From Paraburkholderia bannensis (GTDB lineage Bacteria; Pseudomonadota; Gammaproteobacteria; Burkholderiales; Burkholderiaceae), in contig NZ_JACHBW010000012.1 of assembly GCF_014200455.1 (NCBI RefSeq), positions 62,001 to 126,000 on the forward strand: a stretch of 64,000 nucleotides of DNA. The letters run 5' to 3'. Positions 56,791 through 64,000 of the stretch are shown in pieces. Below the pieces are notes generated by a model that was given only the letters and a program-made list of their open reading frames with translations, ran no database searches and was not told the DNA's origin. Each line of letters begins with the position of its first letter. Position 1 is the stretch's first letter. A program made the position numbers and the translations under genes.

Positions 56791-57723
56791 ATGAATCAGA
56801 CAGAACTGGGCGTGGGCGTGGCGACACCGCTCGCCGCAACACAGCACATCCTGCCGCGCGAAGCGGTTTCGTGGGGTGCGATACTCGCGGGCGCGGTCGG
56901 GATGGCCGCTTTCTCGCTGATCCTGCTCACGCTGGGCACGGGTCTTGGGCTCTCATCGCTTTCACCCTGGCCGGGCAGTGGCGCGCACCCCAAAACCTTC
57001 GGCGCGGCGGTGGTGATCTGGATCTTCGTGTCACAGATCATGTCCTCCGGGCTGGGCGGCTATCTGGCCGGACGCCTGCGCCGTCATTGGCCGAGCATCA
57101 GCGGCGACGAAACCCACTTCCGCGACACCGCGCATGGTTTTCTCGCGTGGGCGCTGGCGACGCTGCTAATGGCCGGGCTCCTCGCCTCGACGGCGGCGGG
57201 CATCGGCCGCACCGCCGCAGTGGCCGCCGCCGAAACCGGCATGCAGACAGCGGCGGGCCTGGGCGGTGTCGATCGCGGCAACGCCCAGACGGCGTGGCAG
57301 ACCTGGCCCGTTGGCTATCTGATCGACGGCATGCTGCGCCCTGTCGCCGGCGCGGCCGCCCAGACGGAAACGCGCCCTGAACAGGCGCTCGCGAACGTCG
57401 CGCAGAAGCAGGAAATCGCTCGCATCTTCCTCAACACCCTGCCGTCGGGCAGCGCGCTCTCGCAGGAGGACACGCAGTACGTCGCGCAGATCGTGGCGCA
57501 GCAGACCGGGCTTTCGCCCGCCGACGCGCAAGCGCGCGTCTCCACCACCTATACGCGCCTGCAGGACAAGATGAATGCGCTCGACACGGCCGCTCGCGCC
57601 GCCGCCGATGAGGCGCGCAAGGCCACCATCCACGCCACGCTCTGGCTGTTCGTGTCGCTGTTGATGGGCGCTTTTGCCGCCAGCTATATGGCGACCGTGG
57701 GCGGCCGCCTGCGCGAATTCTGA
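56791..57723 (+). CDS. Membrane protein, conserved in Burkholderiaceae
   Basis: About 310 residues with three clusters of membrane helices (AVSWGAILAGAVGMAAFSLILLTLGTGLGLSSLS, VIWIFVSQIMSSGLGGYLAGRL and IHATLWLFVSLLMGAFAASYMATVGG). The central part is Ala-rich and helical. I do not recognise a function. AAGGAGGAGGAG provides a strong ribosome site. It is followed by a 24-codon gene, which may form a unit with it. Confidence 0.75.
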   Translation: MNQTELGVGVATPLAATQHILPREAVSWGAILAGAVGMAAFSLILLTLGTGLGLSSLSPWPGSGAHPKTFGAAVVIWIFVSQIMSSGLGGYLAGRLRRHWPSISGDETHFRDTAHGFLAWALATLLMAGLLASTAAGIGRTAAVAAAETGMQTAAGLGGVDRGNAQTAWQTWPVGYLIDGMLRPVAGAAAQTETRPEQALANVAQKQEIARIFLNTLPSGSALSQEDTQYVAQIVAQQTGLSPADAQARVSTTYTRLQDKMNALDTAARAAADEARKATIHATLWLFVSLLMGAFAASYMATVGGRLREF

Positions 57724-57768
57724 CCACGTTAGAGACCACCACAGCCCCGACAACTCCAGGAGACTGAC

Positions 57769-57843
57769 ATGCGTTCGATCCTTCTCTACATGCTTGGCGT
57801 GCCGATTCCGATCATCATCCTGATCGTGCTTTTCTGGCATTGA
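57769..57843 (+). CDS. Single-helix membrane micropeptide (24 aa)
   Basis: A 24-residue peptide: start MRSILLYMLGVPIPII, ending LIVLFWH. It is almost one membrane helix with a conserved-looking VPIPII block. AGGAGACTGAC precedes the ATG with proper spacing. Peptides of this form occur widely in Proteobacteria with no known role. It begins 46 bases after the upstream membrane protein and is likely co-transcribed. Confidence 0.65.
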   Translation: MRSILLYMLGVPIPIIILIVLFWH

Positions 57844-58033
57844 CGGCATCGAAGACGGCGCGCCTGATTCACCGGTCGCGCCGTCGCTTTGACACCGCCC
57901 CCTCGTCCGCAGTAGAATTATTTCATCACGCGTTGAATATATAGGGCGCAACGGCTCGGGCCGCGCGCCACGCCCTATTCATCGCTGCGCCACCCGCGCT
58001 AATCCCGATGGAAACTCATAGAAGCGCAATCCA

Positions 58034-59005
58034 ATGGACAAGCTGGGCAGCATGAAGATGTTCGTGGGCGTCGCGCAAGCCGGCGGTTTCGCCAAGGCCG
58101 CCGTGCGCGCCTCACTCAGTACCGCCGCCGTCTCGCGCGCGATCATGGATCTCGAAGCCAGCCTGCAGACGCGCCTGTTCAACCGCACCACGCGCCAGAT
58201 CTCGCTGACCGAAGCGGGCCGCCGCTACCTGGAGCATTGCGAACGCATCCTCAATCAAGTCGATCTCGCCGATGCCGAGGCCATGGGCGCAGCCGCCCAG
58301 CCCAACGGACGGCTGCGCGTGCATGCGCCCGCGGGTTTCGGCCAGCACTATCTGACGCCGCTGCTTGCGCGCTACACGCAGCTATTCGAAGGCGTCTCGG
58401 TTGATCTGGTGCTGTCGCAGCGCACACCCGATCTGCTCGAAGAGCGTTTCGACGTGGGCATCGTGGTGGCGCAGAATCTGAAGGATTCGTCGCTGGTCTC
58501 GCAGCGCCTGGGCACGACGCGCGCGGTCCTGTGCGCGTCGCCGGCCTATCTGTCGCGGCGCGGCGCGCCCACCTCGCTCGACGAACTGGAAACGCACACC
58601 AGCGTGCAGATGTCGCTGCAGGATCAGCCTTCGCTGCCGTGGCTTTTCGAAGACGCCGAAGGCAACGAGCACGCAATACGTCCGCTGCGCGAAGCGCCTT
58701 TCACCGTGAATATCGCCGAAGCCCTGGGCGAAGCGATCCGCGCGGGCATGGGCATCGGCATGCTGCCGATTCCCACTGCGCTTCAAGGTCTGCGCGACGG
58801 CACGCTGGTGCAGGTGCTCCCGCACGCGCGCCTCAAACCGATCAACGTCCACGCGCTTTACGCATCGCGCCAATACCTGGACGCCAAGATCCGCACGCTG
58901 GTGGAATTCCTGCGCGATGCCGTGCCGCAACGCGTGGCCGAACACGAACAGGAACTGGGGCTATGGCATGCACGCTATGGCCGCACGGCGATGTGCCCGG
59001 CGTGA
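58034..59005 (+). CDS. LysR-family regulator
   Basis: About 323 residues. The wHTH is MKMFVGVAQAGGFAKAAVRASLSTAAVSRAIMDLEASLQ, then LFNRTTRQISLTEAGRRYLE. The effector domain carries the CrgA-like GFGQHYLTPLLARY and FDVGIVVA. The target is not adjacent in an obvious way, as both neighbours lie further off or converge. A hairpin follows between it and NDH-2. Confidence 0.9.
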   Translation: MDKLGSMKMFVGVAQAGGFAKAAVRASLSTAAVSRAIMDLEASLQTRLFNRTTRQISLTEAGRRYLEHCERILNQVDLADAEAMGAAAQPNGRLRVHAPAGFGQHYLTPLLARYTQLFEGVSVDLVLSQRTPDLLEERFDVGIVVAQNLKDSSLVSQRLGTTRAVLCASPAYLSRRGAPTSLDELETHTSVQMSLQDQPSLPWLFEDAEGNEHAIRPLREAPFTVNIAEALGEAIRAGMGIGMLPIPTALQGLRDGTLVQVLPHARLKPINVHALYASRQYLDAKIRTLVEFLRDAVPQRVAEHEQELGLWHARYGRTAMCPA

Positions 59006-59042
59006 GCCAGAATCCCTGGTTACGCTAACGATTCAGGATCAG

Positions 59043-59076
59043 ACGCCGCGCGCCATGACAAAGCATGGCGCGGCGT
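59043..59076. terminator. GC-rich hairpin between convergent genes
   Basis: ACGCC (59043-59047) and GCGCCATG (59050-59057) pair with CATGGCGC (59064-59071) and GGCGT (59072-59076) with a two-base bulge and a six-base loop. It lies between the LysR and NDH-2 stops. The U-run is weak (GTT), so strength is uncertain. Confidence 0.5.
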
Positions 59077-59089
59077 GTTGACATATCGA

Positions 59090-60382
59090 TCAGGCCAGAC
59101 GGATCTTCGGCTGCACCCAGCCGTTGATGCGCTCGGCGCTCCACAGCAGCGTCGCCTTGCGCCAGCCGTGCAATGCCTGCTGATGGCGGCGGTACAGCAT
59201 CGCATGACTCAATTGCGCCAGCCTGCCGCGAATGAAGCCGCCACGGAAGAAGCCAAAACGCCCGAGCGTGCCGAACGCATCGTAATCGCTCAGCGAGACC
59301 AGCGAACCAAAATCATGAAACGCGAACGCGGGCAGCGGCTCGCCGGCGAGCCAGCCCGGCAGGTGGCGCGCGAGATATTCGGCCTGCTGCGTAGCGACCT
59401 GCGCGGTTGGCGCAAGCGCGCGTTCGGCCCCCGCGGGCGTGAGGCTGGCACAGTCGCCGAGCGCAAAGACATGGTCATCCTCCGTGGCTTGCAAAGTCGG
59501 TCCCACCACGATCTGGTTCGCACGGTTGGTGGTGAGGCCGCCCAGTCCGCGCAGAAAATCGGCGGCCTTCACGCCTGCGGCCCAGACCATCAGATCGGCC
59601 TGCGCCACCGAACCGCCGTCATAGACGAAACCCTGCGCGGTTGCCTCGGTCACGCGCGTGCCGGTCTTGACGCTAAAGCCGATCTTTTCGAGCTGATGCT
59701 GGCTGGACTCGGAAATATTAGGCGGAAACGCGCCCAGAATGCGCGGACCGCTTTCCAGCAGCGTCAATTGCAGACGCTCGCGCACCGTGGCGTCGCCATA
59801 CGCGCTCGCCACTTCCAGCAGGCGGCTCAATTCGGCGGCCAGTTCCACGCCGGTTGCCCCGCCGCCGACGATCGCCACACGCAGCGCCTCGTCGCGCGCC
59901 ACGCTGCGGAACGCACGCGCACGCAGCGCTTCGTTGAAGGTTTCGGCCTGCTTCTGGCTGTCGATGAAGTAACTGTGCTGCGCCACGCCCGGTACGCCGA
60001 AATCGTTCGCGTGACTGCCCAATGCAAGCACCAGCACGTCGTAGCTCACTTCGCGCGGCTCCAGCACCACGCCGCCATCGGTCGTGGTGAGCGCCCCCAG
60101 TTGCACGCAACGGCGCGCGCGGTCTAGCCCCAGCATCTCGCCGGGTTCGTAGGTGTAGCCGTGCTCCGCCGCGTGCGCGAGGAAGATCACCTGTTGTTGC
60201 TGGACATCGCGCGTGCCGGCCGCGATCGTGTGCAACATCGGCTTCCAGATGTGCGTGGGGCTTTTGTCGATCAGCCTGATGCGGGCCTTGCCCGCGCGGC
60301 CGAGCGTATCGCCCAGCTTCGTTGCCAGAAGGATGCCGGCGATGCCGCCGCCCACGATTACGATGCGTACCGGATTCGTCAT
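59090..60382 (-). CDS. ndh: Type II NADH dehydrogenase (NDH-2)
   Basis: About 430 residues, single-subunit flavoenzyme that passes electrons from NADH to quinone without proton pumping. FAD motif IVGGGIAGILLATKLG and NAD motif IVGGGATGVELAAELS are present, followed by VFALGDCASLTP. A C-terminal amphipathic region holds it to the membrane. I chose the ATG at 60382 (a TTG at 60400 is also in frame). It is divergent from the TetR gene at 60550. Confidence 0.92.
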   Translation of the reverse strand: MTNPVRIVIVGGGIAGILLATKLGDTLGRAGKARIRLIDKSPTHIWKPMLHTIAAGTRDVQQQQVIFLAHAAEHGYTYEPGEMLGLDRARRCVQLGALTTTDGGVVLEPREVSYDVLVLALGSHANDFGVPGVAQHSYFIDSQKQAETFNEALRARAFRSVARDEALRVAIVGGGATGVELAAELSRLLEVASAYGDATVRERLQLTLLESGPRILGAFPPNISESSQHQLEKIGFSVKTGTRVTEATAQGFVYDGGSVAQADLMVWAAGVKAADFLRGLGGLTTNRANQIVVGPTLQATEDDHVFALGDCASLTPAGAERALAPTAQVATQQAEYLARHLPGWLAGEPLPAFAFHDFGSLVSLSDYDAFGTLGRFGFFRGGFIRGRLAQLSHAMLYRRHQQALHGWRKATLLWSAERINGWVQPKIRLA

Positions 60383-60549
60383 CTTTAATTCAACACGCAA
60401 TGAATAAAAGCCGATGGTAATCCCCTGGCGCGGCCTGTGTCAAACGACCTCATCCCTGCGCCGCCGCACACCTCATGCAGACCCCAGGCGGCAACGCCTG
60501 GACGCTCGGTTACACTCACGTCCATCGAAAAACGGAAACCAGTAAGCGC

Positions 60550-61209
60550 ATGAAAGAGAAGGCCACTGCATCTCCAACGCCCACGCCAGTCAGGCGCGGT
60601 CGCGGGCGACCGGCGCAGCAAGCCTCGGTGGGCCGGGATGTGCTGTTGCGCAATGCGCGCAAGACCTTCGGCACGCGTGGCTACGACGCCACCAGCGTGC
60701 GCGAGATCGCACGCGATTCGGGCGTCGATCCGGCCTTGCTCGCGCATCATTTCGGCTCGAAGGACTCGCTGTGGGAAGCCGTGGTCGAGCAGATCGCCGA
60801 GCACGCGCGGCCGATGATCGACGCCACGGCGGCGCTGCGCGAATCGGAGCTGGACGCCAGGGCGCGCGTGGACCGCGCGATCGAGATCTATATCGACAAG
60901 GTGTTCGAGGAACCCGACGTGGGGCTGTTTTTCTCGACAGCGACAACCGAGGAAGGCGCGCGGCTCGACCTGCTGGTCGAACGCCTCATGCGGCCCTACT
61001 TCGACGTGATGGTGCCGCTACTGCAAGACGCCGCGCGACAGGGCGTGCTGAAGGTGAAAGATGCCGACGTGCTGTTCTTCGTGCTGCTCAACGGCGTGAG
61101 CAAGACCGTGGGCTACGGTCATGTGATGTTGACGGTTTCCTCGCTGCCCCGTAATCCGAAGAAGTTCAAGCGCGCCGTGCTGGAAACCACGCTCGCGCTG
61201 CTTTCCTGA
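60550..61209 (+). CDS. TetR-family transcriptional regulator
   Basis: About 219 residues. The HTH region is RNARKTFGTRGYDATSVREIARDSGVDPALLAHHFGSKDSLW, preceded by a basic, Pro/Thr-rich tail (residues 1-25). The effector domain is all-helical. It is divergent from ndh, so it may regulate that gene or the downstream gcd. The ATG at 60550 was chosen as the start of the basic tail; no strong ribosome site is seen. Confidence 0.9.
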   Translation: MKEKATASPTPTPVRRGRGRPAQQASVGRDVLLRNARKTFGTRGYDATSVREIARDSGVDPALLAHHFGSKDSLWEAVVEQIAEHARPMIDATAALRESELDARARVDRAIEIYIDKVFEEPDVGLFFSTATTEEGARLDLLVERLMRPYFDVMVPLLQDAARQGVLKVKDADVLFFVLLNGVSKTVGYGHVMLTVSSLPRNPKKFKRAVLETTLALLS

Positions 61210-61583
61210 GCGCGTTCGCGCCTCACCCTCCTCGCGCGGGCGCTTCACGCCCACCGCCCCGCGTCTTACCCAACTTTACCCAATCTTCCCGCGCGTAGCG
61301 AAGGCCGCCGTGTGCACAAACACCCGCGCACACACGGCACTGGCAGCGCCGAGGTGCCTCTCGCAGCGCCCTCGCGCTGACCTCAAAACCCGCATTCTGC
61401 TCACCCACGCACGCCTATCCGAACCACGGGGTTGCGATTTTGCGGGCAGGATTTCAAATTTCTTAATAAAATGTACCAACTGGTTAATCTAGCACAAGGC
61501 TTGACGCTTGCACCCTATTACAAAAGGTCGCAGGTCGGCCGACTGCGAGGCAAGCCGTCAAGCCTCCATTCGAGAACAAAACG
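61210..61583 (+). other. Leader and control region of gcd
   Basis: There is no gene in these 374 bases. A direct repeat TTACCCAA at 61266-61273 and 61276-61283 (10-base period), a hairpin GCCGTGTG (61307-61314) / CACACGGC (61331-61338), a weak promoter-like pair TTGCGG (61440-61445) / TAATAA (61464-61469) and the dyad ACCAACTGGT (61475-61484) are present. The dyad is where a TetR-type regulator might bind. GAGAAC lies before the gcd ATG. Confidence 0.35.
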
Positions 61584-64000
61584 ATGTCGAAGCAACCAAC
61601 AGATTCAGATAAACAGATTCCCAAGGCCGTGCGTATCGGCCTACCCCTGATCGGGGTCGTCGGCCTGCTGCTCGGGCTGTATTTCCTTATTGGCGGCGGC
61701 ATGCTGATCGCGCGCGGCGGCAGCTGGTATTACCTGCTCGCCGGCCTCGCGCTCTGCGCCACCGGCGTGCAACTCGCGCGCCGCCGCTCGGCCAGCGTCG
61801 CGATCTACCTCGTGTTCCTGATCGCCACCGCGCTGTGGGCCATCTGGGAAGTCGGCTTCGACTTCTGGCAGCTCAACACGCGTATTTTCATGTTCTCGAT
61901 GATCGGCATGCTGCTCGCGCTGATCGTCCCCGTGCTGCGCAAGGGCGAAGGCAAGACGCCCGCGTGCGGCAAGGCCTTCGGCATCGCGGCCGTGCTGGCC
62001 GTCGTCAACGCCGGTTTCGTGTACGGCATGTTCGTGCCGCACGGCAAGTTCGGCGCCGAATCGAGCCCGCCCGTCGCGGGCACGGCCGGCACCGGCGACT
62101 GGACCGCATACGGCCATTCGGCCGGCGGCGACCGCTTCGCGGGCTTCGCCCAGATCAACCGCGACAACGTGAAGAACCTTCAGGTCGCCTGGACGTTCCA
62201 CACCGGCGACACGCCGCTCAGCCCGGACGGCGGCGGCTCGGAAGACCAGGAAACGCCGCTCCAGGTGGGCAAGACGCTGTTCCTGTGCTCGCCGCACAAC
62301 ACGGTGATCGCCGTCGACGCCGCCAGTGGCGCCGAAAAATGGCGTCATGCGTTCCCGACCCAAACCACGGTCTGGGTGCGCTGCCGCGGCCTCGCCTACT
62401 TCGACGCCGCGCAACCGCTCGTGCAGCCTACCGTGGCGGGCTCGACGCCGGTGTCGGCGATCGCCGCGCCGGGTGACTCCGCCGCCTGCCGTCGCCGCAT
62501 CTACATGAACACGATCGATGCGAAGCTGGTCGCGCTCGACGCCGACAACGGCAAGCTCTGCGACGACTTCGGCGATCACGGCATCATCGATCTGAAGGCC
62601 GGCCTGGGCAAGGCCAAGAGCCCGCTGTACCAGCTGACCTCGGCGCCAACCGTCGCGGGCACGACCCTGGTGGTAGGCGGGCGCGTTGCCGACAACGTCT
62701 CGCTCGACATGCCGGGCGGCGTGATCCGCGGCTTCGACGTGATGACCGGCAAGATGAAGTGGGCGTTCGATCCGGGCAGCCCGCAAGACCACGCCGCGCC
62801 GACAACCGGCAAGTCCTTCACGCGCTCGACCCCCAACGTGTGGGCGCCGATGACCTATGACGCGACCTCGAACACCGTCTACATGCCGGTGGGCAACGCC
62901 GCGATCGACCTGTGGGGCGTCAAGCGCACGGCGCTCGACGAAAAGTACGGCGCCTCGATCCTCGCACTCGACGCGAGCACCGGCGCTGAAAAGTGGCACT
63001 TCCAGACCGTCCACCACGACCTCTGGGACTACGACGTGCCGATGCAGCCGACGCTGATCGACTTCCCGATGGACGACGGCAAAAAGGTGCCGGCGCTCAT
63101 CGTCGGCACCAAGATGGGCCAGTTGTTCGTGCTCGACCGTCTGACCGGCAAGCCGCTCACCAAGGTGATCGAGCAGCCCGTCAAGCCCGCGACGATCCCG
63201 AACGAGCCGTATTCGAAGACGCAGCCGCTGTCTGTGGGCATGCCGCAGATCGGCGCCGAAGTGCTCAAGGACGCCGACATGTGGGGCGTCACGCCGATCG
63301 ACCAGCTGATGTGCCGCATTTCGTTCCGCGGCATGCGCTACGACGGCCTGTTCACCGCGCCGGATACCGACTACGCGCTGAGCTTCCCGGGTTCGCTCGG
63401 CGGCATGAACTGGGGCGGTCTGTCGTACGACCCGAACGCCGGCATGATCTACGTGAACGACATGCGCCTGGGCCTGTGGGTCCATCTGGTGAAGGAAAAG
63501 CAGCGCGGCGGCCCCTCGGACGGCAACGAAGCCGTCAACGCGGGCATGGGCGCGGTGCCGCTGGGCGGCACGCCGTACTCGGTGACCAAGGACCGCTTCT
63601 TCTCGCCGCTGGGCATCCCTTGCCAGAAGCCGCCGTTCGGCAGCCTCACGGCCATCGACCTGAAGACGCGCAGCATCGCCTGGCAAGTGCCGCTTGGCAC
63701 GGTCAAGGACACGCGTCTGTATGGCGTGCAGATGCACATGCCCACGCCGATCGGCATGCCGACCATTGGCGGCTCGCTGACCACGGGCGGCGGCCTGGTG
63801 TTCTTCGCAGCCACCCAGGACTACTACCTGCGCGCGTTCGACAGCTCGACCGGCAAGGAGGTCTGGAAGGCCCGTCTGCCGGTGGGCAGCCAGGGCACGC
63901 CGATGAGCTACACGATCGACGGCAAGCAGTACATCGTGATCTCGGCAGGCGGCGCACGCCAGTCGCCGGATCGCGGCGACTACGTGATCGCCTACGCACT
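61584..64000 (+). CDS. gcd: PQQ-dependent membrane-bound glucose dehydrogenase (partial, runs off the window)
   Basis: About 805 codons are present; E. coli Gcd is 796 residues, so only a few C-terminal residues are missing. The N-terminal 150 residues have five membrane helices. The PQQ-binding beta-propeller follows, with the WTAYGHSAGGDRFAGFAQI block, repeated tryptophan-docking motifs (LDASTGAEKW) and the catalytic region HHDLWDYD (residues 477-484, the Asp of E. coli D466). It oxidises glucose to gluconolactone in the periplasm and passes electrons to quinone, which acidifies the medium and helps release phosphate. The ATG at 61584 follows GAGAAC. Confidence 0.93.
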   Translation, partial: MSKQPTDSDKQIPKAVRIGLPLIGVVGLLLGLYFLIGGGMLIARGGSWYYLLAGLALCATGVQLARRRSASVAIYLVFLIATALWAIWEVGFDFWQLNTRIFMFSMIGMLLALIVPVLRKGEGKTPACGKAFGIAAVLAVVNAGFVYGMFVPHGKFGAESSPPVAGTAGTGDWTAYGHSAGGDRFAGFAQINRDNVKNLQVAWTFHTGDTPLSPDGGGSEDQETPLQVGKTLFLCSPHNTVIAVDAASGAEKWRHAFPTQTTVWVRCRGLAYFDAAQPLVQPTVAGSTPVSAIAAPGDSAACRRRIYMNTIDAKLVALDADNGKLCDDFGDHGIIDLKAGLGKAKSPLYQLTSAPTVAGTTLVVGGRVADNVSLDMPGGVIRGFDVMTGKMKWAFDPGSPQDHAAPTTGKSFTRSTPNVWAPMTYDATSNTVYMPVGNAAIDLWGVKRTALDEKYGASILALDASTGAEKWHFQTVHHDLWDYDVPMQPTLIDFPMDDGKKVPALIVGTKMGQLFVLDRLTGKPLTKVIEQPVKPATIPNEPYSKTQPLSVGMPQIGAEVLKDADMWGVTPIDQLMCRISFRGMRYDGLFTAPDTDYALSFPGSLGGMNWGGLSYDPNAGMIYVNDMRLGLWVHLVKEKQRGGPSDGNEAVNAGMGAVPLGGTPYSVTKDRFFSPLGIPCQKPPFGSLTAIDLKTRSIAWQVPLGTVKDTRLYGVQMHMPTPIGMPTIGGSLTTGGGLVFFAATQDYYLRAFDSSTGKEVWKARLPVGSQGTPMSYTIDGKQYIVISAGGARQSPDRGDYVIAYA

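Overview
The window is high-GC, densely coded bacterial chromosome of the Burkholderiaceae (Paraburkholderia/Caballeronia/Burkholderia type). Two small families that I know mainly from that group support this (a DUF3331 protein at 14383-14796 and a DUF4148 protein at 39734-39994), as do the many LysR regulators, the AspT-type transporter and the periplasmic PQQ glucose dehydrogenase. I saw no rRNA, tRNA, insertion sequence, integrase or CRISPR array. The content looks like accessory catabolic and stress genes, as on a secondary chromosome, rather than a mobile island.

Layout. 1-14370: a bestrophin and a MocR regulator, then two consecutive modules, each a YdeP-type molybdopterin oxidoreductase followed by both subunits of a short-Q-loop bd-type quinol oxidase (2673-7492 and 7936-12677). 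moaA and moaD for molybdenum cofactor synthesis follow. 15433-17953: a four-gene bufferin-type RiPP metallophore operon (DUF2282 precursor, DUF692/MNIO enzyme, DUF2063 partner, DoxX membrane protein). 18053-19518: frmR-frmA formaldehyde detoxification with two visible operator copies. 20093-22362: an exported S10 serine carboxypeptidase lipoprotein and a small EF-hand-like exported protein. 22437-27852: a TehA-type transporter, a GSU2403-type nucleotidyltransferase with a striking double palindrome upstream, a small membrane protein, and a divergent DipZ/TlpA-like thiol-redox pair. 27903-34904: LysR-agmatinase-PotF (guanidino/polyamine use), then alternating regulators and short-chain dehydrogenases. 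35019-41723: rhomboid protease, Tat-exported alpha/beta hydrolase, amidase, DUF4148, Ohr and a DmpA-type aminopeptidase. 41787-49044: APC permease, LuxR regulator, ferulate-activating genes fcs and ech, and an orphan dipeptide-binding protein. 49328-57843: small membrane/stress proteins, MscS, D-lactate dehydrogenase, AspT-like transporter, GST and acyltransferase-3. 58034-64000: LysR, NDH-2, TetR and membrane-bound glucose dehydrogenase gcd, whose last few codons lie beyond the window.

How genes may work together. FrmA turns the glutathione adduct of formaldehyde into formylglutathione, a route that ends in formate. The two YdeP-type enzymes resemble formate dehydrogenase H and keep a cysteine at the metal-ligand position, and each is genetically tied to a quinol oxidase. 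A formate-like (or other) substrate to quinone to oxygen chain is a reasonable but untested reading. NDH-2 and Gcd are further quinone-linked dehydrogenases. The bufferin operon points to copper or thiophilic-metal buffering in the periplasm, and the DipZ/TlpA pair to thiol repair in the same compartment.

Limits: all calls come from reading translated sequence and motifs by eye. No searches or structure predictions were run, and promoters and operators are pattern calls.
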